From assembly GCF_006442545.2 (NCBI RefSeq), contig NZ_CP083952.1, forward strand, positions 1,550,001 through 1,614,000: a DNA stretch of 64,000 nt, written 5' to 3'. The translations under genes and the position numbers were made by a program. Below, one piece after another: positions 42,217 through 51,561 of the stretch. This DNA is from Mesorhizobium sp. B2-1-8. Its GTDB lineage: Bacteria > Pseudomonadota > Alphaproteobacteria > Rhizobiales > Rhizobiaceae. Position 1 is the stretch's first letter, and every line of letters starts with the position of its first letter. The notes below the pieces were generated by a model, which saw nothing but the letters and a program-made list of their open reading frames with translations, had not been told where the DNA came from and made no database searches.

Positions 42217-44814
42217 TTATTTCAGCTCCAGCAGCCGTTCCAGATAGCTGCGCTCGATATCGGGGCTGAGCGCATTGCCGAGCCGCTTGCGGATCGCTTC
42301 CAGGATCTGGCGGGCGCGCTGCACGTCGATCTCGTCGGGCACTTTGACCGAATCGCCGAAATCGGGACCCCGGCTGGCGCGCGGCCGGCCGAGCGGATCA
42401 CGGTCGGCGCCCTGCTGACGACCGCCTTCCTGGCTGCCGCCCTGGTCGCCCTGCATGGCCTGCATCTGCTTCATCATGTCCTTGGCGCCCTTGCGCAGCG
42501 CCTCGAGCGCCCGGCCCTGGTGGCCGACAGCCTCGTCGCCCTGACCCTCGCCAAGCGCCTTCTCGGCGCTGCCCATGGACTTGCCGGCCTCGCCAAATCC
42601 TTCATTGGGCTCCATGCCCATGCCTTCGAGGCCCTTCTTCAGCTGTTCGAGATCGCTCTTCAGCTGGCCCTGGCCTTCCTGCAACTGCTTCAGCGCATCG
42701 GCGAATTCCTGCGGCGTCATCGGTTTCGGCCTGGCGAGCGGATCGCGGTCCTGCCCAACGCCCGGCTTGTCCTGGTTCTCGCCACCGCCCTGGCCAAGCT
42801 GCTCGTCGCGGTTCTCGCCACGCTGGCGCTCGCCGCGCTGCATCTGGTCCATGCGGAAAGTGTCGTTCATCATCTCCTGCTGGCGCCGCAGGATCTCGCC
42901 GAGCTTGTCCATCTGCTGGCGCATCTGGCTGTCCTGCTCACCGCCCTGCTGCTGGCGGCCGGCCTGGAGATTGTTCATCATGTCCTGCAGCTGCGACAGC
43001 AATTGCTGCGCCTTGTCGCGATCGCCCGACTTCGCCAGATTCTCGATCTGGTCCATCATGCGGTCGATGTCGCTCTGGCGCAGTTCCTGGCCGTTCTGCT
43101 GCATTTGCGGGGCGTTCGGGTTCTGCTTGGCGCGTTCGGCGAACTCCTGCAGGAACTGGTTCATCGCCTCGCGCAATTCCTTCATCGCCTTCTCGATCTC
43201 GGCGTCGCTGGCGCCGTTCTTGATGGCGTCCTGCAACGCCTGCTGCGCCTGGCGCAGCCGCTTTTCGGCGGCAGAAAGGTTGCCCTCCTCGATGCCGAGC
43301 GCGATTTCCCAGAGATAGGCGACCTCGCCGCGCAGCTGATCGTCGTTCCCGGCCAGTTTCAGCCGGCTCATCGCGCTCATGATGGCGAGGTAGTGGGACA
43401 TGTTGCCGAACGTGTCTTCGGGCCGCAGCGTGATGGCCTCCATCAGATCGAGCACGCGCGGCTTGGCTTTGGCGTCGAGCGCGAGCAGGCGGCGCTGTTC
43501 GATCACGGCGCGCGCCAGCGGGTTGGTGAACGGCCGCTCTGGCATTACCAGTGTCTTGGTTTCGCTGGACGCGGTGTGTCCGGCGTCGTCGGTGGCGACC
43601 AGCGTCAGCTTGATGCTGCTGCCGGCCCAGACATGCTCGGTCTGATCCTTCGTGGTGCGGGCGGCATTCGACTTGCCGCCGCGGCGTGGCAGCGTCAGGG
43701 GCATGTCAGGTGGGCCGTAGAGCGGATGCGCACCTGGCGCCTGCGGATCGGCCAGCGCGAAGACCGCCTTGGCGGTCGCGGCGCCGTAGTCGTCATCGAT
43801 CTGGTAGTTGAGCTCAAAGGCGCCGTTGGCGGCGCGCTTGGGCTCACCGACGAAGCGGATCTGCGGCGGCTTGTCCGGCAACACGGCGAAGGCCCAGCGG
43901 CCGAGTTGGTCGTCGCCGGACTTCAGCGTCAGCGTGCCGTCGCCGGTCAGCTTGCCGATGAACTGGCGTATCTTCGAAGACGAGGCGGGGGACGGCACCG
44001 CCGGGCTTGCTGCCGGCTTGGCGGCGGCTTGCGGGTCGATGGCGCGTGCGTTGCCATCCTTGTCGGCATAGGCAAGCGTTTCCTCGCCCGAGCCTCCGGT
44101 GACACGCAAGGAGACATCGCTGCCTTCCGGAATGGTGAAGGTCGGCGTCGCCTGGTTGGCATCGGCGGTCAGGAAGATCGGCGGCTTGCCGGTATAGGCC
44201 GGCGGCGTCACCCACGCGTCGATGCGTGGCGGCACGGCGTCGAGCGTGCCATGTGCGCTGAACCCATCGCTCAGCCTGCCGCCGGTCGGCCCGAAGGAGA
44301 AGGCAAAGGCGTTGACGAGCAGGAGCGCCGCCACGGCGCGCAGTCCCCAGGGGTCGCGTTCCGGCACGCGCGTGCGCGGCAGGTCGGCGCCGAGACTGTC
44401 GAGCCTTCCAGCCATGCGTTTCTGGTGCTCGCGCCAGAGCGCCTGCGAGAAACTGCTTTCGTGGCCGCTGGGTCGGTCGCTCTGCACCTGCACGGGGCTG
44501 TGCAGCAGTCTGTTGGCGGCCTCGATTCGGCGATCGACCTCGGCGGCGCCTGGCATGCGGAAAAAGCGCAGCGGATAAAGCGCGGCCAGCCCTGCCAGGC
44601 CGAACACGGCGACAAGGCCGATGCGCACCACATCCGGTAGCCGGGGAAAAATGCCGAACCAGGAGGCGCTGAGGAACAGGCTGGCAACAACAATGAGCGG
44701 GAGCAGCAGCGGCCAGCCGCGCTCGACCATCATCGAGACCCGCGTCGCCATCCGGCTCAACGCCAGGCGTCCGGCCAGGCCGCGATCGGTGCTGAAGATG
44801 GGTCGTTGCGTCAT
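42217..44814 (-). CDS. TIGR02302 family large membrane protein
   Basis: An 865-residue protein of the alphaproteobacterial TIGR02302 family, function unknown. The N-terminal quarter has two or three membrane helices (WPLLLPLIVVASLFLSASW near 33-52, then VGLVAVFGLAGLAALYP, and AVAALLLVNAFAFSFGP near 160). A beta-rich extracytoplasmic region follows, and the C-terminal 400 residues are helical, with low-complexity tracts rich in Gln, Glu, Met, Gly and Asn (around 560-790) suggestive of coiled coils or disorder. It is followed on the minus strand by nothing in its direction before the LysR gene. The opposite strand has an 814-codon open frame, which is an artefact of codon bias. Confidence 0.88.
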   Translation of the reverse strand: MTQRPIFSTDRGLAGRLALSRMATRVSMMVERGWPLLLPLIVVASLFLSASWFGIFPRLPDVVRIGLVAVFGLAGLAALYPLRFFRMPGAAEVDRRIEAANRLLHSPVQVQSDRPSGHESSFSQALWREHQKRMAGRLDSLGADLPRTRVPERDPWGLRAVAALLLVNAFAFSFGPTGGRLSDGFSAHGTLDAVPPRIDAWVTPPAYTGKPPIFLTADANQATPTFTIPEGSDVSLRVTGGSGEETLAYADKDGNARAIDPQAAAKPAASPAVPSPASSSKIRQFIGKLTGDGTLTLKSGDDQLGRWAFAVLPDKPPQIRFVGEPKRAANGAFELNYQIDDDYGAATAKAVFALADPQAPGAHPLYGPPDMPLTLPRRGGKSNAARTTKDQTEHVWAGSSIKLTLVATDDAGHTASSETKTLVMPERPFTNPLARAVIEQRRLLALDAKAKPRVLDLMEAITLRPEDTFGNMSHYLAIMSAMSRLKLAGNDDQLRGEVAYLWEIALGIEEGNLSAAEKRLRQAQQALQDAIKNGASDAEIEKAMKELREAMNQFLQEFAERAKQNPNAPQMQQNGQELRQSDIDRMMDQIENLAKSGDRDKAQQLLSQLQDMMNNLQAGRQQQGGEQDSQMRQQMDKLGEILRRQQEMMNDTFRMDQMQRGERQRGENRDEQLGQGGGENQDKPGVGQDRDPLARPKPMTPQEFADALKQLQEGQGQLKSDLEQLKKGLEGMGMEPNEGFGEAGKSMGSAEKALGEGQGDEAVGHQGRALEALRKGAKDMMKQMQAMQGDQGGSQEGGRQQGADRDPLGRPRASRGPDFGDSVKVPDEIDVQRARQILEAIRKRLGNALSPDIERSYLERLLELK

Positions 44815-44872
44815 CGGCCCTTCCGAGAGCCTGTTCCGTCCTGAAAGGACCGGAATGGGGCTCTATCTCTTT

Positions 44873-44919
44873 GAGCATGATCTGTTCCGAAAACCGGATT
44901 CCACTTTCGGGATCATGCT
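44873..44919. repeat. Dispersed palindromic repeat upstream of TIGR02302 gene
   Basis: Starts GAGCATGATC, contains CCGAAAACCGGATTCCAC, ends GATCATGCT. Third member of the family at 28613-28683 and 38253-38301; it lies between the dehydratase gene and the TIGR02302 start. Confidence 0.8.
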
Positions 44920-45026
44920 GCGAGGCGGGGCAGGATAGCCCAAGCCTCACGACTCGAAGAATACCAGCAAACACGGCAAAGGCGAGGCAGTTTGAGAAAA
45001 CGTGAAACCGGCCGAAATGGTTGCAA

Positions 45027-45968
45027 TCAGAAATTGGCGGGGTTTGCGTTGGCGCCACAGACCAGCACTGCGACCCGTTCGCCCGGCGCCGGCGCGTAGC
45101 GGCCGGACAGGATCGCGGCGAAGGCGGCGGCACCACCTGGTTCCGAAATGATGCGCACGCGGTTCCAGAGCGCCTTCTGGGCGGCGATGATGTCGTCGTC
45201 GCTGACCAGGATGGAGCGTTCGACGAAGGCTTCGGCGATCGGGAACATCATTTCGCCGACGCGCTTTGGCGCCAGCGAATCGGCAGCGATGCCTTCGGCC
45301 GGAGCGTCGACCGGATGGCCGGCCTCGAACGCGCGGTGAAGCGTCGGCGCGCCCTCGGGCTCGACGGCGACGATGCGGATGCGGCCGGCATACCAGGCGG
45401 CGATACCGCCGATCAGGCCGCCACCGCCGACGGCGACCAGCAGCGTGTCGATCTCAGGCAGATCGCTTTCGATTTCGAGCCCGAGCGTGCCCTGGCCGAC
45501 AAGCGTTTCCTCCTGGTTGAAGGCGTGAATCTGCAAGGCGCCGGTTTGCTCGGCGAAACGTTCGCTGGCCGCCAGCGCCTCGGCATAGCGGGCGCCACCG
45601 ATGACGAGGTCGGCACCGTAGCCGCGAATGCGGTCCAGCTTGGCCTGTGGGCTCACTTCGGGAACGAAGATGGTCGCCTTGTGGCCAAGCCGCATGGCGG
45701 CATAGGCGACCGCCGCGCCATGGTTGCCGCCCGATGCGGCGACGACGCCAGCCTCGGGAACCGACCGCTCCATAAGGTTGGTGAAGGCGCCGCGCGCCTT
45801 GAATGAGCCGGAATGCTGCAGGCATTCGAGCTTGAGGTCGATCGCCAATGGCGGCCGGTCGAAGTCGGCCATGTCGACGCGCAGTACCGGCGTGTGCCTG
45901 ATATAGGGGCGGATGCGCGGTTCCATCGCGGCAATGCGTTCGCGAGTGACGGTATTGCCCTGCGACAT
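45027..45968 (-). CDS. Threonine/serine dehydratase-like PLP enzyme
   Basis: A 313-residue fold-type II PLP enzyme. The PLP lysine is in LQHSGSFKARGAF near residue 55, the substrate loop is AASGGNHGAAVAYAA and the phosphate-binding glycine loop VAVGGGGLIGG near 170. No ACT regulatory domain follows, so it is the short catabolic form acting on serine, threonine or a modified amino acid. The ATG at 45968 follows GGGGAGGAAATC. It starts 29 bases after the lysA stop and is likely co-transcribed. A hydroxyaspartate or ectoine-type dehydratase role is an alternative. Confidence 0.88.
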   Translation of the reverse strand: MSQGNTVTRERIAAMEPRIRPYIRHTPVLRVDMADFDRPPLAIDLKLECLQHSGSFKARGAFTNLMERSVPEAGVVAASGGNHGAAVAYAAMRLGHKATIFVPEVSPQAKLDRIRGYGADLVIGGARYAEALAASERFAEQTGALQIHAFNQEETLVGQGTLGLEIESDLPEIDTLLVAVGGGGLIGGIAAWYAGRIRIVAVEPEGAPTLHRAFEAGHPVDAPAEGIAADSLAPKRVGEMMFPIAEAFVERSILVSDDDIIAAQKALWNRVRIISEPGGAAAFAAILSGRYAPAPGERVAVLVCGANANPANF

Positions 45969-45996
45969 GATTTCCTCCCCGTACAGAGTTTCCGGT

Positions 45997-47265
45997 CTAT
46001 GCAAGCCAGTCCGGCACGGAATCCAGGCCGATCAGCTCTTCATAGGTCAGCCGCGGACGCACGACATGGAAACGGTCGCCGTCGACCAGCACCTCCGGGA
46101 CCAGCAGGCGGGTGTTGTAGGTGCCGGCCTGGACCGCGCCATAGGCGCCGGCGGTGGAAACGGCGACGAGATCGCCCGCCTTCAGCCTGGGCAGGTCGCG
46201 ATCGAGGCCGAGATAGTCACCGGTCTCGCAGACCTGGCCGACCACGTCGACCATCATGCGCGGCGTATCGGCCGGCGGCTGCACGACCGGCCTGATTTCG
46301 TGGAAGGCGTCGTAGAGCGTCGGTCGGATCAGGTCGTTCATGGCGGCGTCGACGACGAGGAAGTTCTTGGCGTCGCCTTCTTTCATGAAAATTACTTCCG
46401 ACACCAGGATGCCGGCATTGCCAACGATCAGTCGGCCCGGCTCGAACATCACCTTCAGGCCCAACTTGGTCACATGCTTGCGGACGATCTGGGCATAGGC
46501 GTCGGGCAACGGGGGCGGGTTGTTGTCGACGCGGTAGGGAATGCCGAGGCCGCCGCCGAGGTCGATATGCTCGATGGCGTGGCCGTCGGCGCGCAGCGCG
46601 CCGACCAGGTCGACAAGCAGGGCGAAGGCGTCGTCGAAGGGCTGCAAATCGGTGATCTGGCTGCCGATATGGGTATCGATGCCGGTGATCCTGATGCCCG
46701 GAAGCGTAGCCGCGCGGGCATAGACCTGGCGCGCCCGCTGCCACGGAATGCCGAACTTGTTCTCGGCCTTGCCGGTTGAGATCTTCTTGTGGGTCCTGGC
46801 GTCGACATCGGGATTGATGCGCGGCGAGACCGGCGCCACCTTGCCGAGAGCCGAGGCGCGTGCCGACAGAAGTTCGAGTTCCGGCTCGGATTCGACGTTG
46901 AAACAAAGGATGCCGGCCTCCAGCGCAAAGTCCATTTCACGCGCCGTCTTGCCGACACCGGAGAACAGGATCTTGCTCGGCGGGACGCCGGCGGCCAGCG
47001 CCCGGCGCAGTTCGCCTTCCGAGACCACGTCGGCTCCGGCGCCGAGCCTGGCCAGGGTACGCAGCACGGCCTGGTTGGAATTGGCCTTCATGGCGTAGCA
47101 GACCAGCGTGTCGAGCCCGGCAAAGGCCTTGATGAAGACACGGTAGTGCCTGGTCAGGGTCGCCGTCGAATAGCAGTAGAACGGCGTGCCGACCTGTGCG
47201 GCGATATCGGGGATCGCCACGTCCTCGGCATGCAGCACGCCGTCGCGGTAGTCGAAATGGTTCAC
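45997..47265 (-). CDS. lysA: Diaminopimelate decarboxylase
   Basis: A 422-residue fold-type III PLP enzyme catalysing meso-diaminopimelate to lysine. PLP lysine in CYAMKANSNQAVLRTLA near residue 60; the glycine-rich phosphate loop IDLGGGLGIPY; PGRLIVGNAG; and the active-site cysteine in VVGQVCETGDYLG near 345. Length and motifs are complete. It follows the small lipoprotein gene and argH in a leftward operon that joins arginine and lysine synthesis. Confidence 0.97.
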   Translation of the reverse strand: MNHFDYRDGVLHAEDVAIPDIAAQVGTPFYCYSTATLTRHYRVFIKAFAGLDTLVCYAMKANSNQAVLRTLARLGAGADVVSEGELRRALAAGVPPSKILFSGVGKTAREMDFALEAGILCFNVESEPELELLSARASALGKVAPVSPRINPDVDARTHKKISTGKAENKFGIPWQRARQVYARAATLPGIRITGIDTHIGSQITDLQPFDDAFALLVDLVGALRADGHAIEHIDLGGGLGIPYRVDNNPPPLPDAYAQIVRKHVTKLGLKVMFEPGRLIVGNAGILVSEVIFMKEGDAKNFLVVDAAMNDLIRPTLYDAFHEIRPVVQPPADTPRMMVDVVGQVCETGDYLGLDRDLPRLKAGDLVAVSTAGAYGAVQAGTYNTRLLVPEVLVDGDRFHVVRPRLTYEELIGLDSVPDWLA

Positions 47266-47329
47266 GAGAGTGGTTCCGGAAGTTGGGGCACGATGCGATC
47301 GGGTTTGGAAAGACCCGCCTTCATCGGCG

Positions 47330-47536
47330 CTAGATCAGCGGGTCGAGGATGAACTTCTTGTCCACGACCGGTTTTTCCGGTTCCGGCGGCACGGGCTGGT
47401 GGGCTTTTTCGGCATCCTTGCGCGCCTGGACGGCCGCCTCGTAGGGCGTGTCGAGACCGGCCTTGCGGCCGCAGGCGGTCACGGAGGCAAGCGCCGCAAG
47501 CAGCGTCAGCGTCACCAAAATCCTGCTTCCGGTCAT
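47330..47536 (-). CDS. Small lipoprotein (LptM-like)
   Basis: A 68-residue lipoprotein. Signal peptide TGSRILVTLTLLAALASVTAC with lipobox VTAC, lipid cysteine at residue 22; the mature part starts CGRKAGLDTP and ends VVDKKFILDPLI. CGRKG-type openings followed by a short acidic/proline tail are typical of LptM (YifL)-like lipoproteins located between argH and lysA, which in E. coli assist LptD assembly. The ATG at 47536 gives a proper signal; an ATG at 47620 adds 28 residues and is rejected. LptM identity is by context and layout. Confidence 0.85.
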   Translation of the reverse strand: MTGSRILVTLTLLAALASVTACGRKAGLDTPYEAAVQARKDAEKAHQPVPPEPEKPVVDKKFILDPLI

Positions 47537-47629
47537 CGATCCATCCGTCCGAAACGTTTGCCAGCCGCCGCTTTTAGCCGAGTTCTCAGCGTATTGCACC
47601 CCGCATATTGCTGATCGCAAAATCGGGGA

Positions 47630-49030
47630 TCACGCCTTGGCGATACGCTTTTTCCAGGCGCGGATCTGCTTCCTCACTTCCGACGGCGCGGTGCCGCCGA
47701 AGCTGGTGCGGCTCTTGACCGAGTTCTGCACCGCCAGCACCGAGAATATGTCCGGTGTGATGCCGGGGTTGATCGATTGCAGATCCTCCAGCGAAAGCTT
47801 CTCCAGGCTGACCTTCTTGTCTTCGGCCAGCGCCACCGCGCGGCCGGTGACATGATGCGCCTCGCGGAACGGCAGACCCAGGCTACGCACCAGCCAGTCG
47901 GCGAGGTCCGTGGCGGTGGCGTGGCCGGAGCCAGCGGCCTTCTTCATTGCGACTGCGTTCACCGTCATGTCCGCGACCATGCCGGTCATCGCCGCCAGCA
48001 TCAGGTCGAGAGTCTCGGCGGCGTCGAACACCGATTCCTTGTCTTCCTGCATATCCTTGCCATAGGTCAAAGGCATGCCCTTCATCACCGTCAGCAGGCC
48101 GATCAGATGGCCGTTGATGCGGCCGGTCTTGCCACGCACCAGTTCGGCGGCGTCGGGGTTCTTCTTTTGCGGCATGATCGAGGAGCCGGTCGAAAAGCTG
48201 TCCGACAGCCTGATGAAGCCGAATTGGGGCGTCGACCAGATGATGATCTCCTCCGCCAGCCGCGACAGGTGTGTGGCGCAGATCGCGGCCATGGCGAGGA
48301 ACTCCAGCGCGAAATCGCGGTCGGAGACGCTGTCTAGCGAATTGCGCATCGGCTCGCGGAAACCGAGCGCCCTGGCGGTCTGGTGGCGGTCGATCGGGAA
48401 GCTGGTGCCGGCAAGGGCGGCGGCGCCGAGCGGGCTCTCGTCCATCCGTTCGATGGTGTCGCGCACGCGCGACAGGTCGCGCGCGAACATTTCGACATAG
48501 GCCATGCAATGATGGCCGAAGGTCACCGGCTGCGCCGCCTGCATATGGGTGAAGCCCGGCATGACGGTCGCCGCATGTTCCTCGGCTCGCGCCAGGAGGG
48601 CCATGATCAGGCCTTTCAACGCCTCGGCGACACGGAAGCATTCGTCCTTGACCCAGAGCCTCAGATCGACCGCCACCTGGTCGTTGCGCGAACGCGCGGT
48701 GTGCAGCCGGCCGGCCGCCGACCCGATCAGATCGGCGAGGCGGGCCTCGACATTCATGTGGATGTCTTCCAGCTTCGTCGAAAACTCGAAGCTGCCGGTT
48801 TCGATCTCTTTCAGGATCGTGTTCAGCCCGTGAGCGATTTTTTCTTGATCGGACGCCGAAATAATGCCCGTTTGCGCCAGCATCTCGCTATGGGCGATCG
48901 AGCCTCTTATGTCCTGCGCGTAGAGTTTGCGGTCGAACGAGATCGACGCGTTGATCGCTTCCATGATCGCGGCCGGACCCGAGGCAAATCGTCCGCCCCA
49001 CATCTGGTTGCTGGTCTTTTTGTCGCTCAT
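47630..49030 (-). CDS. argH: Argininosuccinate lyase
   Basis: A 466-residue fumarase/aspartase-superfamily enzyme that splits argininosuccinate into arginine and fumarate. The signature [12 protein letters not shown] is near residue 288; [11 protein letters not shown] at the N-terminus, [18 protein letters not shown] near 110, and [28 protein letters not shown] at the end confirm a complete enzyme. It is divergent from tlpA with a 35-base gap, so promoters must overlap the coding starts. Leads the argH-lipoprotein-lysA operon. Confidence 0.97.
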   Translation of the reverse strand: MSDKKTSNQMWGGRFASGPAAIMEAINASISFDRKLYAQDIRGSIAHSEMLAQTGIISASDQEKIAHGLNTILKEIETGSFEFSTKLEDIHMNVEARLADLIGSAAGRLHTARSRNDQVAVDLRLWVKDECFRVAEALKGLIMALLARAEEHAATVMPGFTHMQAAQPVTFGHHCMAYVEMFARDLSRVRDTIERMDESPLGAAALAGTSFPIDRHQTARALGFREPMRNSLDSVSDRDFALEFLAMAAICATHLSRLAEEIIIWSTPQFGFIRLSDSFSTGSSIMPQKKNPDAAELVRGKTGRINGHLIGLLTVMKGMPLTYGKDMQEDKESVFDAAETLDLMLAAMTGMVADMTVNAVAMKKAAGSGHATATDLADWLVRSLGLPFREAHHVTGRAVALAEDKKVSLEKLSLEDLQSINPGITPDIFSVLAVQNSVKSRTSFGGTAPSEVRKQIRAWKKRIAKA

Positions 49031-49065
49031 GGCTATAACCCGTGCTTCGGAGCAGTTTTGATAAC

Positions 49066-49761
49066 ATGGCAGACGGAAACAGATTTTTCCCGACCCCGCG
49101 CCTGATCCTCGCCGCCCTGGTGGCGGGAGCGCTGGCCGGCGCGGTCGCGGTATATGTCAGCGAGAGCCGGTCTGGCAACAACGCCGCGCCCCAAAACGCC
49201 GCGCCCCAAGTAGCCGCAAGCAGCAGCAAGGACGACGTCGCCTGCGCCGCCAAGAGCGATCGCGCCAAGAAGGTCGCGGCCGCGGCCACCGGCGAGGTCG
49301 CGGCACTTTTGCCGGCCGATCCGCCGCAGTCGATGAGGAGCCTCGCCTTCAACGGTCCGGACGGCAAGCCGATGACGATCGCCGACCATGCCGGCAAGAC
49401 GGTGCTGCTCAATCTCTGGGCTACGTGGTGCGCGCCATGCCGTGCCGAAATGCCGGCGCTCGATGCGCTGCAAAAGGAGAAAGGCAGCGACGCCTTTCAG
49501 GTCGTCGCCGTCAACGTCGATGCCGGCGACGATGTGAAGCCGAAGAAGTTTCTCGCCGATACCGGTGTGCACACGCTCGGCTACTACCGGGATTCGACGA
49601 TGACGCTGTTCAACGATCTCAAGACGCGCGGTCTGGCGCTCGGCCTGCCCGTCACGATGCTGATCGACGGCGAAGGCTGCCTGATCGCCCATATGAACGG
49701 TCCGGCCGAATGGTCCGGGCCCGACGCCAAGCGGCTGGTCGAGACGGCGCTCGGGTCGTGA
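49066..49761 (+). CDS. tlpA: TlpA-like membrane-anchored thiol:disulfide reductase
   Basis: A 231-residue thioredoxin-fold protein. An N-terminal helix ([19 protein letters not shown], residues 10-28) anchors it; a low-complexity linker contains NAAPQ twice, encoded by two identical 15-base units (49180-49209). The active site is WATWCAPC near residue 130, with a cis-proline region LPVTMLIDG later. TlpA homologues in rhizobia supply electrons for cytochrome oxidase copper-centre assembly in the periplasm. The ATG at 49066 is preferred to the in-frame start at 49042. Divergent from argH, as in related genera. Confidence 0.9.
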   Translation: MADGNRFFPTPRLILAALVAGALAGAVAVYVSESRSGNNAAPQNAAPQVAASSSKDDVACAAKSDRAKKVAAAATGEVAALLPADPPQSMRSLAFNGPDGKPMTIADHAGKTVLLNLWATWCAPCRAEMPALDALQKEKGSDAFQVVAVNVDAGDDVKPKKFLADTGVHTLGYYRDSTMTLFNDLKTRGLALGLPVTMLIDGEGCLIAHMNGPAEWSGPDAKRLVETALGS

Positions 49762-50105
49762 GCTAGACCGAGCGCCCGCTCGGCTCGAGCAGGACGAGGC
49801 TGCCATCATGGCGGTCGGTGCGCATCGCAGTGCGCTTGCCGTGGCCGGTCAGGTCTCATCTCACCAGCACTTCGTCGTCCCTTTAGCCGGATAACCATAA
49901 CGGTCTTTACGTCCGCGAGAGCCGCCCTAGCTACCTAAGGCGCCGGTGTAACGCTTTCATGCTGGCGCAACCGCCGAGGGGGAGGAAAGACCAGCTGTCC
50001 ACAGGCCCGGGAGGCCACAACAGAACTGTCACATACCTTCTCTAAGAGAGCGGGCAAGGACTTGCGCAAGACCCTTGTCAACAGTCATTCAAGAGGGAAG
50101 AAACC
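49762..50105. other. Intergenic region upstream of the ugp operon
   Basis: A 344-base gap. It begins with a short GC hairpin (CCGAGC/GCTCGG near 49768-49783, no T tract) and the possible gene remnant. It must contain the ugpB promoter; a single Pho-box-like half site CTGTCAC is at 50028-50034 without the second half. AGAGGGAAG gives the ugpB ribosome binding site. Confidence 0.5.
49763..49855 (-). pseudogene. Possible 3' gene remnant
   Basis: On the minus strand a 30-codon open stretch ends in TAG at 49763 and reads like coding sequence (TGHGKRTAMRTDRHDGSLV followed by LLEPSGRSV), but a stop codon closes the frame just upstream and no start or further similarity is visible. It could be the tail of a deleted gene, or chance. 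Low confidence. Confidence 0.2.
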
Positions 50106-51458
50106 ATGATGATCATCAAGCGGGGCCTCGCTGCCCTTGCCGCAGGCGCGCTCAGCACCGCGCTCGCGGTTCCTGCCTTTGCGGAGCCGGTAAAATTCGA
50201 CTTCTGGTTCGGCCTGTCGGGCGACCTCGCCCGCGTCGTCGATACGCTGTGCAAGAACTTCAACGCTTCGCAGTCCGATTATGAAGTCGTCTGCACCAGC
50301 CAGGGCAACTACGACGCCACGCTGCAGAACACCATCGCCGCCTTCCGCGCCGGCAAACAGCCCGCCGTCGTGCAGGTGTATGACGTCGGCACCGCCACGA
50401 TGATGCTGTCGGGCGCCTACAAGCCCGCCGACAAGCTGATGGAAGAAAACGGCTACAAGATCGACTACGCCGACTACTTCCCCGGCATCGCCCGCTACTA
50501 CGCGACCTCGAAGGGCGAGATGCTGTCCTTCCCGTTCAATTCCTCGACCGCGCTGATGTACTGGAACAAGGACGCCTTCGCCAAGATCGGCAAGACCGAG
50601 GCGCCCAAGACCTGGGAAGACGTCGGCGCCGACCTCCAGGCGATGAAGGACGCCGGCTATGAATGCCCGATGGCGATCAACATCTCGGCCAATGAAAGCT
50701 GGCAGCTGATGGAGCAGTTCTCGGCCATCCACAACCAGCCGATCGCCACCAAGAACAACGGCTATGACGGCCTCGATGCGCGTCTCGAGGTCAACAAGAC
50801 CAAGTTCGTCCAGTACGTCACCGACCTCAAGAAGTGGTATGACGCCGGCCTGATCAAGATCAAGTCCAAGGACCTCGGCCAGGACATGGTCCAGGCCTTC
50901 GCCTCGGGCACCTGCCAGGTGATCATGACCTCGGTCGGCGATCACGGCACTGTCGGCAAGACGCAGAAGGAAGGCATGAAGTGGGATGTCGCCGAACTGC
51001 CGGTCTATGCCGGTACCGAGCGCAAGAATTCGCTGGTCGGCGGCGCTTCGCTGTGGGTGCTCTCCGGGAAGTCGGACGCCGAGTACAAGGGCGCGGCCGC
51101 GTTCCTCAACTTCATCCACGATCCCAAGACCGCCTTGTTCTGGTCGACCAACACCGGCTACATTCCGGTGACGAAGTCGGGCTTCGACTACATGAAGGCC
51201 CAGGGCTTCTACGACAAGGCGCCTTACAAGGGCCGCGAAGTCGCGATCGCCAGCCTGACCGCGTCCGAGCCCACCGAAATCACCCGCGGCATCCGCCTGG
51301 GCAATTTCACCCAGATCCGCGCCGAGTTCGGCACGCAGATGCAGGCGATCTTCGCCAACAAGGTCAGCGTGCAGGAAGGTCTCGACACGCTGGTCAAGAA
51401 TGGCGACGCCATCCTCGCCCGCTTCCAGCAGACCTATCCGGGCAAGACCCTGCCCTGA
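50106..51458 (+). CDS. ugpB: Glycerol-3-phosphate ABC transporter substrate-binding protein UgpB
   Basis: A 450-residue periplasmic binding protein with a signal peptide (GLAALAAGALSTALAVPAFA, cleaved before EPVKFDFW). VKFDFWFGLSGDLARVVDTLCKNFNAS and the tract GQDMVQAFASGTCQVIMTSVGDHG, with SFPFNSSTALMYWNKDAF, match UgpB. It binds sn-glycerol-3-phosphate and glycerophosphodiesters such as glycerophosphocholine. First gene of ugpBAEC plus phosphodiesterase, with the ribosome binding site AGAGGGAAG. In many bacteria the operon is phosphate-starvation controlled, but the Pho box here is unconvincing. Confidence 0.95.
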   Translation: MMIIKRGLAALAAGALSTALAVPAFAEPVKFDFWFGLSGDLARVVDTLCKNFNASQSDYEVVCTSQGNYDATLQNTIAAFRAGKQPAVVQVYDVGTATMMLSGAYKPADKLMEENGYKIDYADYFPGIARYYATSKGEMLSFPFNSSTALMYWNKDAFAKIGKTEAPKTWEDVGADLQAMKDAGYECPMAINISANESWQLMEQFSAIHNQPIATKNNGYDGLDARLEVNKTKFVQYVTDLKKWYDAGLIKIKSKDLGQDMVQAFASGTCQVIMTSVGDHGTVGKTQKEGMKWDVAELPVYAGTERKNSLVGGASLWVLSGKSDAEYKGAAAFLNFIHDPKTALFWSTNTGYIPVTKSGFDYMKAQGFYDKAPYKGREVAIASLTASEPTEITRGIRLGNFTQIRAEFGTQMQAIFANKVSVQEGLDTLVKNGDAILARFQQTYPGKTLP

Positions 51459-51561
51459 TTTCAAAGATTGCCGAGGCCGCCCGCCGAGATTCGACGGGCG
51501 GCCGTTTCGTATATAATCTTATCTTGCTTTGGGCTGGCCGTTCCGCGGCCACGGCGGACCG

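Noticed and set aside
42196..44640. Open frame of 814 codons on the plus strand
   Set aside because: It is antisense to the TIGR02302 gene, whose minus-strand product has family features; the plus translation is low-complexity Leu/Ala/His-rich sequence from GC-biased codons and has no ribosome binding site.
50001..50060. Pho box ahead of ugpB
   Set aside because: Only one half site (CTGTCAC) is visible; the second half at 11-base spacing is missing, so PhoB control is not supported by sequence here.
50085..51464. 459-codon open frame antisense to ugpB
   Set aside because: UgpB on the plus strand has signal peptide and family motifs; the antisense frame is a codon-bias shadow.
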